Assembly: GCA_030527205.1 (NCBI GenBank)
Contig: JAUNBG010000038.1
Span: forward strand, 1 to 34,731
DNA length: 34,731 nucleotides
Source: Planctomycetia bacterium
Lineage (GTDB): Bacteria > Planctomycetota > Planctomycetia > Pirellulales > Thermoguttaceae
Direction of reading: 5' to 3'
Below the pieces are notes generated by a model. It worked only from the letters and a program-made list of their open reading frames with translations, did no database searches and was not told the origin of the DNA. Position numbers and translations under genes: made by a program. Of this stretch, positions 25,343 through 33,391 are shown piece after piece (position 1 is the first letter of the stretch; each line of letters begins with the position of its first letter).

Positions 25343-25826
25343 ACTCAAGGCTTGAAAATATCCCGATTTATTGAGATTGTAAACCATGAAATAACGGTTG
25401 AATACAATCAAATAAAACTGTTTGCTCTCATTTTTATTTCCGTGTCAATATTTTTGGGCGAATACGAATTGTAATTTCAAACGTTTTATTGATTTTTTGC
25501 TCTTTCCCCGATTTTTGTAATATATTGAAATTTTTCGTGCAGCGACGCGGCGGCGCAGCGAAAACGCTATTTGGGGGGAACTTCCGATTTCGGCGTTATT
25601 TAAATCGCATTTAAAACGGCGGCTCCGTTTGAAAAATATTCATTTCCGACGCTCGTTTTGGGAGTTTTTATTCTCTTCGCCGCGTCGCTGTGCGAAAATC
25701 CTTTTTTCAAAGGAATTTCGAACTCGATCGCGCAAAAGGAATAAATTGTTGTGAACGGGCACGAGAATTTTTTATCAGATTTTTGGCGAGAACGCAAGTT
25801 GTTGATTAAGAAAGAGTTAAGAAAAA
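25343..25826. other. Intergenic region with repeat B2
   Basis: No supported gene. Repeat B2 fills 25577-25709. Just upstream, GCAGCGACGCGGCG near 25540-25553 is nearly complementary to CGCCGCGTCGCTG inside B2, so this copy can fold on itself over about 140 bp. The rest is AT-rich. Confidence 0.5.
25577..25709 (+). repeat. Dispersed repeat family B, copy B2
   Basis: Inverted partner of 23467-23598. It contains TCGTTTTGGGAGTTTT and GAAAATCCTTTTTT in common with B1, plus the terminal GGAACTTCCGATTTCG. The nested palindromic GC-rich segments suggest a structured RNA or DNA element. There is no convincing reading frame. Confidence 0.75.
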
Positions 25827-25901
25827 TCGGGGCGACACGATTTGAACGTGCGACCCCCTGCTCCCAAAGCAGGTGCGCTAGCCAGGCTGCGCTACGCCCC
25901 G
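25827..25901 (-). tRNA. tRNA-Pro(UGG)
   Basis: The minus strand folds into a complete cloverleaf: 7-bp acceptor CGGGGCG/CGCCCCG, a D arm with GCGC pairs, anticodon stem CCTGC/GCAGG around the loop TTTGGGA (anticodon TGG), a GGGTC variable loop and a T arm with TTCAAAT. The discriminator is A; CCA is not encoded. A short T-run follows the 3' end. UGG reads all or most Pro codons by wobble. Confidence 0.96.
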
Positions 25902-25950
25902 TTAATTTTGTAAAAGTTGCACAAATTGTTGGACTTATGAAACTTGTTGA

Positions 25951-25980
25951 ATCTGTAAAACTTGCAAGACTTTTACAGAT
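25951..25980. promoter_or_regulatory. Perfect 10-bp inverted repeat in the tRNA leader
   Basis: ATCTGTAAAA at 25951-25960 and TTTTACAGAT at 25971-25980 are exact reverse complements, 10 bp apart around a CTTGCAAG palindrome. The element lies between the putative tRNA promoter and tRNA-Pro. It could be a terminator for the PD40 transcript, a processing stem or an operator. Confidence 0.5.
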
Positions 25981-26059
25981 TTCGAATTGAAATGTCATGA
26001 GATGAGTTATTTTGGAATAAAACATCGAAGGAATCATTTCCAATCGAAACATTTTCTAT

Positions 26060-26087
26060 ATTATAGGAAGAAAAGTTTTTTTGTGAA
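26060..26087 (-). promoter_or_regulatory. Promoter, probably for tRNA-Pro
   Basis: On the minus strand TTCACA and a perfect TATAAT are separated by 16 bp. The promoter begins 10 bp after the PD40 lipoprotein stop, and the first gene downstream is tRNA-Pro, about 150 bp from the expected start. Confidence 0.45.
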
Positions 26088-26097
26088 GGGGAGAATT

Positions 26098-27633
26098 TTA
26101 TTTTTTTGCAGTTTTTTCTTGTTCGGAAATAAAGGTTGCTTTGGGCGGGTCGGGAACTCTTGCAGCGCGAGCCAGTTCGACAATGCTTATGTCGATTGGT
26201 TCGGTCATGAGTTCGGGGATATTATAGGATTTCATGAGAACGATATTTTGTTCCGGGTCTTTTTGAGGCAAGAGGAATGGTTTTGAAAAAGATCCGTCCT
26301 GATTTTTGTGCGTGAAATAAAGACGCGTATAGGATCCGTCATCGCGTCTGGAACTGAAGACAAACCAATTTCCGGTTGAATCCCAATTATGGAAACTTTC
26401 GGATTCGCAACTGTTGACGTCGTTTAATGGTTGATTTTCGCCTGTTTGAAGATTGAGTAACCAAAGGTCGCTGTCGGGATGCCAGATCGGGAAAGTCCCA
26501 TATTTTGAAAGCGTATACAGAAGAGATTTTCCGTCAGGCGAAACGCGGGGGAATAGAACGCTTTTGTCTATTGCTGCAGCGTCAATAACGAGTTCCGGTT
26601 CTCCAAATGTTCGCGTTGCCGGATCAAAAGGAATTTTCATTAAATTGTATTTGAAGTCGGAATAATGTTTCAGAGCGGCTTTTTTTCTTTCGGTTTTGTT
26701 TTCCCGCGGAACTTTTAAATCTAAATGAGCAACGCAATAATAAAGGGTTCGTCCGTCAGGAGCCCAGGAAGGAAAGGTTTCAAAAGAGTCATCGCTTTTG
26801 GGTAAAATGCGCGAGATTGCATGCTTTTCGACGTCGTAAAGAACCAAATCGGAAAAAGTATCCAGAACCTCAATTTTGTCCAGGGAAAGAGAATGGAAAA
26901 TTTGAACCGTATTGTTGACGGAAAAAGCAACTAAAGGAAGGTCAGGATGCCAGGAAGGATAAACGCAGGCGCCGCCGGTTTCATCTGTTTTCGTTTCAAT
27001 TTTGACCGCTTCGCCATTTGTGACAAAGACGGTTCCTCCCAAAGAGATTCGCGTATGGAATAGAAAGTTGTCCGTTTTTCTGTTTTGATAATTGTGGCAA
27101 TTTGTGCAAGTTTTTTCATCGACCAGATTTCCTCGAAAAAAAGGGGTTTCTTTGAACGTTTCGAGATTTCGTTGAAAAAGACCGAGAAAGGAATAATGTT
27201 CGTAACCGGGCGCAATAAGTCGATAGGAAAGCCAGGGATCAATCGGGTTTTCGGTAATTTTATTCGTGATTGATTGAAATTTAGTCCATTTATTATTTTT
27301 TTGGACGAAGATATCAAAGCAAATATTTTTTCCGATATTATTCAGAAGCATTTTTTTCCAGGCGGGAAGGGGAATGTCAACCGTTTTGCCAGTCAGAAGC
27401 AACGATTCGGAACCGGCGGAGATTTTTGTCAAAAAGCGATCGCCTTCTTCTTGAATGGAGAAATTCATCGGGGCGATGTTTGGCGGAATTGTTATATTGG
27501 AATAATCGGGATAAATAGCGGGTTTTTGCGTTGTTTCCTCAAATTGTTGCGGAAGAGTCGCGTTGCGGCATCCAATCATTAAAAGGATCGAAAAGAGGAG
27601 AAAGGAGTTCATTTTTGTCATTATTGAGTTCAT
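26098..27633 (-). CDS. PD40-propeller lipoprotein with a single CxxCH motif
   Basis: This 511-residue protein appears exported and lipid-anchored: the N-terminus is hydrophobic with lipobox LLMIGC. YPDYSNITIPPNIAPMNF follows, a phrase I associate with Bacteroidota PD40 proteins. CTNCH at 176-180 is a c-type heme-binding motif. The rest contains beta-propeller blades of the PD40/TolB type, for example PSWHPDLPLVAFS, PSWAPDGRTLYY and PRVSPDGKSLLY. A sensory or electron-transfer role at the cell surface is inferred; the partner is unknown. Start alternatives at codons 5 and 8 shorten it only slightly. It heads away from a zinc-ribbon protein and a DUF6057-like protein on the same strand, 250 bp or more apart. 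Confidence 0.85.
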   Translation of the reverse strand: MNSIMTKMNSFLLFSILLMIGCRNATLPQQFEETTQKPAIYPDYSNITIPPNIAPMNFSIQEEGDRFLTKISAGSESLLLTGKTVDIPLPAWKKMLLNNIGKNICFDIFVQKNNKWTKFQSITNKITENPIDPWLSYRLIAPGYEHYSFLGLFQRNLETFKETPFFRGNLVDEKTCTNCHNYQNRKTDNFLFHTRISLGGTVFVTNGEAVKIETKTDETGGACVYPSWHPDLPLVAFSVNNTVQIFHSLSLDKIEVLDTFSDLVLYDVEKHAISRILPKSDDSFETFPSWAPDGRTLYYCVAHLDLKVPRENKTERKKAALKHYSDFKYNLMKIPFDPATRTFGEPELVIDAAAIDKSVLFPRVSPDGKSLLYTLSKYGTFPIWHPDSDLWLLNLQTGENQPLNDVNSCESESFHNWDSTGNWFVFSSRRDDGSYTRLYFTHKNQDGSFSKPFLLPQKDPEQNIVLMKSYNIPELMTEPIDISIVELARAARVPDPPKATFISEQEKTAKK

Positions 27634-27882
27634 GAATAACGTCCCAGAAAAGGGGGTTCATTTTTATCGTTTCATTGATTTCGTTGGCAATCGGTTTGGG
27701 TCTCCGTTTGGCGAAAAACGTTTGCGTATTGCTTGCCGATTTTGAACAATCAGGCGTTTTTTCGGAGCAGGGAAGGGAATGAAATTTTGTTGAATGGAAA
27801 TAATCTTGAATGTTCCGGGAGTTGAGTTGATTTTAAATCAATCGTTGAACAAATGTTGTCCGTTCGTTGGACTTATTTTTGT

Positions 27883-28764
27883 TTATTCATTTGTTTTAAA
27901 ACAAATCATGACGACAACAATAATCCAAATCGGAGGCATTATTGCCCGGATAAAAAAACATAAAACAGCGCCGCCGGTTCCCCAAAGTTGATAGGTCAAT
28001 TTGATCCATGATATTGTCGCAAAAAGAGCACAAAAAAGCAAAACAACGACAGCAACAACCGAAACAGGGAGAGATTTGGACAATCCAGCAAGGGGAATGC
28101 CAACGAAAGTCAAGGCAAGTGTCATTCCTTCCATTAATAAATATTTATTGCGCAGATCAATTGTATCGTAATCGACTGATTTTGCTTTTTTTGCCTTGGA
28201 TTTTTTCGATTTCTTTTTTACCGGTTTGGCTAATTGCAAAGGTTTGGGGGTTGCTCTGGGAATATTTTGCTGTTCGATCGGAATGCTGTTTCGATCCAAT
28301 GCGACAAGCGATTCCAAATCGTTTATGTTAAATGGGTCGGAAACAGGAGCTCCGGATGGCGAAGCGGTCTGCTGTTCAAATGGTTGACCTTGTTGAGGAA
28401 AAGGATGGGTTTGTTGAGAAGAATTCGGACGTTGTGCCCCGAGAACTTGTTGTTGAACGGGGTGCCGCGGTCCGGATTGAGTCGGCGACTGACGTTGAGT
28501 TGTTGGTTGACGTTGAGTTGTAGGTTGCTGAGTGTTTATTTGTTGATTTGTTGATTTGTTGAGTCGGCGCTGATTTGCTTGGGGGGATTGCGGCGTCGGC
28601 GATTCTGGAGTCAAACCGAGTTGATCAAGGGAAGAAGTGTTTGTTGAATTGTTCGAGAGTCGGAAAATCTGGCGGCATTTCGAACATCGAACCTGACGAC
28701 CGTTCAAAGACTCGTCTGCCAGGAAAACAGCTTTGCAATGGGGACAAATAAACTTGTTTTTCAT
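27883..28764 (-). CDS. Zinc-ribbon membrane protein with Gln-rich linker
   Basis: A 293-residue protein with three parts. Residues 5-34 are an MJ0042-type zinc ribbon: Cys7, Cys10, Cys27 and Cys30 in CPHC...CSKC, the usual start of many planctomycete and myxobacterial membrane proteins. Residues about 40-170 are a low-complexity Gln/Pro/Thr/Ser linker. The end (about 200-293) has a Lys-rich patch KKKSKKSKAKKAKS and then about three hydrophobic helices. The function is unknown; the zinc ribbon probably faces the cytoplasm. I start at the ATG at 28764; a TTG six codons upstream is possible. Confidence 0.8.
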   Translation of the reverse strand: MKNKFICPHCKAVFLADESLNGRQVRCSKCRQIFRLSNNSTNTSSLDQLGLTPESPTPQSPQANQRRLNKSTNQQINTQQPTTQRQPTTQRQSPTQSGPRHPVQQQVLGAQRPNSSQQTHPFPQQGQPFEQQTASPSGAPVSDPFNINDLESLVALDRNSIPIEQQNIPRATPKPLQLAKPVKKKSKKSKAKKAKSVDYDTIDLRNKYLLMEGMTLALTFVGIPLAGLSKSLPVSVVAVVVLLFCALFATISWIKLTYQLWGTGGAVLCFFIRAIMPPIWIIVVVMICFKTNE

Positions 28765-29074
28765 GATATTCTTGAATTTCAAATAACGGAGTATTTTGTT
28801 ATTGTTATAAATAAATGTCGATTGTTTTTTACAAAGAATTGGGACAACTCTTTTGATCTGATATGGCCGAGACGTTTGCGTTCAAGCCTGTTGGGTTCGC
28901 GAGGTTGCAACCGATAAATAGAAATTTAACAGAACAGGAGTCTTGATTTTTGTATTTTGTGACGTTAATATAATATCAAAAACATTTTGGAGGACAGATT
29001 TCGCGTTTGCGTAATCAGTTCGACATTGCAGGGCTTTTAATATTTATGGTCAGGGATATCAATCGAGTTGAGTC
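28765..29074. other. Intergenic region with repeat C2
   Basis: The stretch between the zinc-ribbon gene and the DUF6057-like gene holds repeat C2 (28804-28930) and otherwise AT-rich sequence. No gene or clear promoter is visible. Confidence 0.5.
28804..28930 (+). repeat. Dispersed repeat family C, copy C2
   Basis: It aligns with C1 (23833-24024) from GTTATAAAT through GGGAC and GAGACGT to ATAGAAATTTAAC, but has only one copy of the inner unit. Divergence is visible in the middle, so this is an older copy or a more distant family member. Confidence 0.65.
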
Positions 29075-31153
29075 TTAATAGTTGAGTAATTCTTCAGTAA
29101 AAATTTCGTGATACCAAAAAGTATCCTTGAAGTCGCGGTCAAGTTTTTTAATTCCTTCTTTTTCGTAACGCGGATTTTTTTTGATGTCGTTGCTGATCGC
29201 AACAAACTGATTAAAACGCTCTTGAACTTTGGGCGAAATGGGGCAAAGTTCCGGATCGATCCGTTTTTTCTTTAAAAAATAGGAATCGAATAAAACCGCT
29301 TGTTGAAAATATTCGGGAATCGGATCGTTGCCTTTTGTTTTTAGCCAGGAGTTCAACTTTTCAAAAAAGACGTCCATATCCATTAAAATCAGATGAGCCA
29401 TAAGTTGATTGGCCTGTTGCCGACGGGAACGATTTTCAAAATTTTGCTCTTGAAAGCCGAGCAAAATGACATAATCCAAAGCTAAAACATTGCTTGTATA
29501 ATTTTCTTGAATGCCAAATTCCCAAAGCGGCTGAAATTCTTCCGAAACGGATCGAACGACTGCGGACTGTTTTTCAACGGGCTCGTTTTTGTGACGAAGA
29601 TATTCTCGATAACGTTGAGCCCAGCTTCGATGAAACAAGGTTTTTTCAATACGTTTTAAGTATTTTTCGGCCAAGACGCTCTCTTTTTGACCAATCGCCG
29701 AGAGGGCCAACGTTTTTATTGCCCAAAGGGAACGCTCATTTTTATCGTTCAAGTTGTTCATTGCGGTTCGCGTTGCCAGATTAAAATATCCGTGTTCGAC
29801 CAGAATTCGGTCGCCCAACATTTTGAAGGAAGAAACACTCATAAGTTGGTTTGAGAATTTTGGATAAAACGGGCGTTCAAAAAAACGTTCAGGAAATTGG
29901 TCTGTTTTGATCAAAGCCAAAGTTCGCAAAGAAATATTGGGATTGATCGGAATAGGGATTTTTGCTTCCAAATCGATGATTTCGTTCCAACGTTTTTCTT
30001 CAAGGAGTTTTCCCATCTGAAGCAGGATTTTATAATTTTGCGGGAAAAAAGCGGCAGAAACGGTTACAGAACAGAATAGAAAGAGAATAATCGATAAAAA
30101 GCATTCCTGCAATCCCCAAACGTTCCAACGGAACTGAGAGTTTGGAATGAGTTTTGGGACTTCAATGGTTTGAAGCGTTTTTTCGTCATTTGGCTTATTC
30201 AAATCGAAATCGATTCTCCTGGAAAATAATTTAACATAAATTGATCCGCAAACGGCTCCGAGAAGAATCAGCAGAATTAAGCCCCAATATGGACCATAAA
30301 ACAGGATTTTTGTTGTAATATCTTTATCGAAGACGCTTTCTTCAAGGAGTCCGGAAATGAAAAACCAGAAAAAGCCATTTGAAGCGGAAAAGAACGGAAA
30401 CCAACAGATTGGCGTAATCAAAATCGATAAAACGATTATTTCGCAACGAATCGAGCGTTTGGAATCGAAAGTATAAGTCCATTCTTTCAATAAGCAGAGA
30501 AAAGCGGAAAAAAGGGCAAAAAAACCGAAAACAGGATAAAGGGCAAAAGTCGTCAGGATCGAAAAAAGCAATCTGTTTCGTTGTTGATTGATTCGAAGAA
30601 AGATCGAACCGATCAGAAAAGTATAAAACAAGGAAAAAATAATGCTGTATAAAAACGCGAGGTCAAAAGCCTCAAAAAAATAATAATTGATCTGGGGAAT
30701 CGTCAACATAAATGTCAATGGCGGAAGAAACGAGAGCAGGAAGGAATAACGTTTTAATCTGAAAAACGAAGCGATAAGTATAGCCGTCATTGTCAAAAAA
30801 GAAGCAAGAATCAAACCGCCTGCAAAAGGATAATAAAAGAATTGAATGACGAAAGACGAAAACCAGGTTAAAAGTCCGCCTAAACGGGAGGCATTTTGCT
30901 GGAAGAACCAGGAATCCCAAAGAAAGATGTCATAATTTTGCGACATATAAAGAAAATTGCCATATCGAACAGCCCAAAACCAAAAAGCAAAAGCGAAAAA
31001 AAACAAACGAGAGGCATAAACAAAGCAAATCGAATTATCTCTTCGCAAACGAGACTGTTTTTCTGGTTTGAGTTGAGTTGTCTTTTCGGGCGATTTGCCT
31101 GAAGAAGAAACAGCAGCCGAAAGATTCTTATTGGATCGTTTGTTTTTTTTCAT
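29075..31153 (-). CDS. Polytopic membrane protein, DUF6057-like
   Basis: This 692-residue protein begins with a Lys/Ser-rich cytoplasmic segment of about 45 residues. About ten hydrophobic helices follow up to residue 375, with SQNYDIFLWDSWFF between the first two. The C-terminal ~310 residues are soluble and helical, with TPR-like character near RILVEHGYFNLATRTAMNNL. The arrangement and the early NYDIFLWDSWFF-type motif resemble DUF6057 proteins, which I know mainly from Bacteroidales. No enzyme motif is visible. It lies on the same strand as the PD40/CxxCH lipoprotein, and a shared envelope role is plausible but unproven. No strong Shine-Dalgarno precedes the ATG. Confidence 0.8.
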   Translation of the reverse strand: MKKNKRSNKNLSAAVSSSGKSPEKTTQLKPEKQSRLRRDNSICFVYASRLFFFAFAFWFWAVRYGNFLYMSQNYDIFLWDSWFFQQNASRLGGLLTWFSSFVIQFFYYPFAGGLILASFLTMTAILIASFFRLKRYSFLLSFLPPLTFMLTIPQINYYFFEAFDLAFLYSIIFSLFYTFLIGSIFLRINQQRNRLLFSILTTFALYPVFGFFALFSAFLCLLKEWTYTFDSKRSIRCEIIVLSILITPICWFPFFSASNGFFWFFISGLLEESVFDKDITTKILFYGPYWGLILLILLGAVCGSIYVKLFSRRIDFDLNKPNDEKTLQTIEVPKLIPNSQFRWNVWGLQECFLSIILFLFCSVTVSAAFFPQNYKILLQMGKLLEEKRWNEIIDLEAKIPIPINPNISLRTLALIKTDQFPERFFERPFYPKFSNQLMSVSSFKMLGDRILVEHGYFNLATRTAMNNLNDKNERSLWAIKTLALSAIGQKESVLAEKYLKRIEKTLFHRSWAQRYREYLRHKNEPVEKQSAVVRSVSEEFQPLWEFGIQENYTSNVLALDYVILLGFQEQNFENRSRRQQANQLMAHLILMDMDVFFEKLNSWLKTKGNDPIPEYFQQAVLFDSYFLKKKRIDPELCPISPKVQERFNQFVAISNDIKKNPRYEKEGIKKLDRDFKDTFWYHEIFTEELLNY

Positions 31154-31175
31154 GAGATCACATTTTCAGCAGATT

Positions 31176-31649
31176 TTATTCGCTTACAAGTTCAAGTTTG
31201 AGGTTGTTATTTTTGGTGGCTTCAATGGTCAATGTCAAATCAGTAAACTGCGTACTGGCATATTTTTGAGGAAGCTGATTGACTGAGACGACATCCCTGA
31301 CGCGCTTTCCGCCAAGGGATTCTGCTTTTTCCTCTTCGGTCAGGGGGTCTTCGATGACCATTTTTGTAACAGTAACTTTATATGTTCCGGGAAAGGCTCC
31401 GTCGCCCGTTTTCAAGGTTGATAATTTAAAAATTCCTCCCGCTTCCGATAAAGCAGAAGCGCCTCGTTTGTCGGAACCCGTTGAATCGGGAATCAGGTTG
31501 ATTGCGGCGCCTTCAAGCGGTTGACCGTCCAGGGTTATTGTTCCTTCAGCGGGATAAACGCCAGTTAACGAACCTTTTTCTGCGCATCCAACTGTTGCGA
31601 TCAAAACGGTCAGGCAACAAATGGTCATTAAAGTCATTAATTTATTCAT
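31176..31649 (-). CDS. Small lipoprotein with transthyretin/carboxypeptidase-regulatory-like fold
   Basis: The 157-residue product starts MNKLMTLMTICCLTV and has a lipobox ending at IATVGC, so it is an exported lipoprotein. The mature part has the beta-sandwich signature found in many planctomycete proteins: YPAEGTITLDGQPLEGAAINLIP, then an Ala/Gly segment and GAFPGTYKVTVTK. Such proteins often follow DUF1559 genes, as here. The exact role is unknown; a surface or adhesion role is inferred. The frame extends upstream to 31727, but the ATG at 31649 has AAGGAAA ahead and begins the signal peptide. Confidence 0.85.
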   Translation of the reverse strand: MNKLMTLMTICCLTVLIATVGCAEKGSLTGVYPAEGTITLDGQPLEGAAINLIPDSTGSDKRGASALSEAGGIFKLSTLKTGDGAFPGTYKVTVTKMVIEDPLTEEEKAESLGGKRVRDVVSVNQLPQKYASTQFTDLTLTIEATKNNNLKLELVSE

Positions 31650-31683
31650 CAGATTTTCCTTTCTGAAAAAAGAGCATTTTGTC

Positions 31684-31814
31684 GGCAAAAACTCAAGCAG
31701 TTTTGCCCTAATACGAAAGTTGACCATAAGACGTCTGAATTCATCCTATGGTCAATTTTATTAAAAGGGAAGAATCATTTCAAGGGAAAAAAATCGAAAA
31801 GGAGAAATTTCCCT
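31684..31814 (-). promoter_or_regulatory. Three successive hairpins in the DUF1559-lipoprotein spacer
   Basis: Three perfect stems lie in 131 bp: GGCAAAA/TTTTGCC (31684-31690, 31701-31707), TGACCATA/TATGGTCA (31721-31728, 31747-31754) and AGGGAAA/TTTCCCT (31783-31789, 31808-31814). They may set the relative mRNA levels of the two genes by partial termination or RNA processing. None has a clean T-run directly behind it on the minus strand. Confidence 0.5.
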
Positions 31815-31829
31815 GAAAAAGTCAACCAT

Positions 31830-32996
31830 TTACAAACTGGTTGATTCGCCCCCTTCGCGGGATCCGAGAGCTCCCCAAACGCCAAAGTTTGAAGCGCCAG
31901 CTCGAACGCAAAGTCCGGAATTATTTCCAACCAGGTTTCCTGAAAGATTGCCCGTATCAACGGTATCGCTGATGAAGCCGACGCTTCCGTCAATTCTGGC
32001 GCAATTGACGCCGCCGCTGTGATTGCTCTGCGGAGGGAACAAGGCGGGATTATAATGATTTGCGTCGGGACCGCTGCAAGCCGGGGCGTTCGGTCCTAGA
32101 ATCGTATTGAAGCCCGACATAGCCGGTTGTCCGTCAAGCCAGCGAACGCAACGGGCATTTGTGTTAACAGCAACAGTTGAACTGAATTCCGAAGCATTAT
32201 AAGTTGCCGAAAGGCAGTTTTGCGGGACAAACGATCCTGAAATTTCGCAAACATTATGACCGGTTGCTGCAATTGCGGAAGCATGTTGAGCATAACTTCC
32301 TTTGACAGGGCCGCCGTTTCGGTTAGCGCCTGCGTCAGTTCCGTCTCTGCCTTTTGCGACAACGCATTCAGAGACTGCGATTGTATTGGAAGTTCCGTCT
32401 ACGATACCAGAAAGTTTTGTCCAATTTCGCGGTTGGAAAGCTCCGCGGGACCAGTTGGTTGGAGAAGCAACATTCCAGCCCCAGTCTTCATCTTTAACGC
32501 AATAATCGCCATAAGAGAAAACATAACTTGCGCTTGCATAACCGCTGTTGATTTCTCCCGCATTTCCGTCGGAAGGACAGCAATAAGCGGTTATTTTGGT
32601 TTCGCGAAGAGTTTGGGGAGCTCCCCAGGCATAAGTTCGATTTTCCATGCATTGCAGAATTGATTCATAAAGAGCGGATTGTTCAACGAATGGAAGAATG
32701 AAAGCGCGAACGCTGAAGCTTTGAGAGTCATTTCCAGGATCACCGGCAGGATCCCAGGCGCAATCGCTGACCATCGGAAGAGAATCTTTATTGGCGTCGG
32801 CATAAACAAGACAGGCCAAAGCGATTTGCTTCAGATTGTTTGTGCAGGACATTCGACGGGCGGCTTCTCGAGCAGCTTGAACAGCCGGAAGTAAAAGTCC
32901 GATTAAGATGCCGATAATGGCAATAACAACCAGAAGTTCAACGAGAGTGAAACCTAACTTACCCCCCCCCCCCAATTTGACATGATTTCTTTTCAT
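31830..32996 (-). CDS. DUF1559 prepilin-like protein
   Basis: This 388-residue protein has the type IV prepilin end typical of planctomycete DUF1559 proteins: [25 protein letters not shown], then [22 protein letters not shown]. Prepilin peptidase should cut after the Gly before Phe. The large C-terminal domain carries the family's H-X9 DG end motif, visible as [18 protein letters not shown]. These proteins are highly expanded in planctomycetes and probably form surface filaments or pseudopili. Residues 9-12 (GGGG) are encoded inside a 12-G run, so the leader is open to slippage. AGGAGA precedes the ATG at good spacing. A near-perfect promoter lies about 130 bp upstream. Confidence 0.95.
   Translation of the reverse strand: MKRNHVKLGGGGKLGFTLVELLVVIAIIGILIGLLLPAVQAAREAARRMSCTNNLKQIALACLVYADANKDSLPMVSDCAWDPAGDPGNDSQSFSVRAFILPFVEQSALYESILQCMENRTYAWGAPQTLRETKITAYCCPSDGNAGEINSGYASASYVFSYGDYCVKDEDWGWNVASPTNWSRGAFQPRNWTKLSGIVDGTSNTIAVSECVVAKGRDGTDAGANRNGGPVKGSYAQHASAIAATGHNVCEISGSFVPQNCLSATYNASEFSSTVAVNTNARCVRWLDGQPAMSGFNTILGPNAPACSGPDANHYNPALFPPQSNHSGGVNCARIDGSVGFISDTVDTGNLSGNLVGNNSGLCVRAGASNFGVWGALGSREGGESTSL
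32962..32973 (-). repeat. G12 homopolymer inside the DUF1559 leader
   Basis: Twelve C on the plus strand (12 G in the mRNA sense) code for the end of Leu8, Gly9-Gly12 (the last as GGT). As read here the frame is intact. Gain or loss of one G would shift the frame just before the cleavage site. No comparable G/C run is seen elsewhere in the window. Confidence 0.9.
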
Positions 32997-33127
32997 AAAA
33001 ATCTCCTAAATAAGATAATTAGTATTGTCCCTAAAAAAGGACGGCCAAAATAGTTTATCATCAAAAGATGCTTAATGACTTGAAATTAATTTAGGGATAA
33101 TTGAATACAATAAACCCAACAATATTC

Positions 33128-33155
33128 ATTATAAATGATCGTTGATTTTTGTCAA
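33128..33155 (-). promoter_or_regulatory. Consensus sigma-70 promoter of the DUF1559 gene
   Basis: On the minus strand a perfect TTGACA and a perfect TATAAT are separated by 16 bp. This is the best promoter match in the window. The start would be near 33121, giving a leader of about 125 nt before the DUF1559 ATG. Confidence 0.65.
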
Positions 33156-33228
33156 GACAAAATCATGTTTTTATTTATCTCTTGCGTTTTGCGACTGGAA
33201 CGAAATAAAAACAAACGTTTACTCTTTG

Positions 33229-33339
33229 AGGAAGTTCTGAACCCCAAATTTTTCAATAAACGCATTTCGGATAAATTTGTTAAAATCGTTCCTGCGGACG
33301 AGACGTCCGCGCTCCTGAGGGGGGATTTTAAAACTTCAT
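33229..33339 (+). repeat. Dispersed repeat family A, copy A5
   Basis: It starts AGGAAGTTCT and ends TTTTAAAACTTC, with the intact inner hairpin GCGGACGAGACGTCCGC near 33294-33310. Its left half (CATTTCGGATAAA) matches copy A1. It lies between the transporter stop and the DUF1559 promoter. Confidence 0.85.
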
Positions 33340-33391
33340 TAATATTGTAACTTGAAATATTATAACTTGAACGTTCCTTATTGGAGGGACA

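Larger units (their letters stand above)
32997..33391. other. Intergenic region with the DUF1559 promoter and repeat A5
   Basis: No supported gene. It carries the strong minus-strand promoter at 33128-33155 and repeat A5 at 33229-33339, which together fill most of the space between the sugar transporter stop and the DUF1559 start. Confidence 0.55.
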
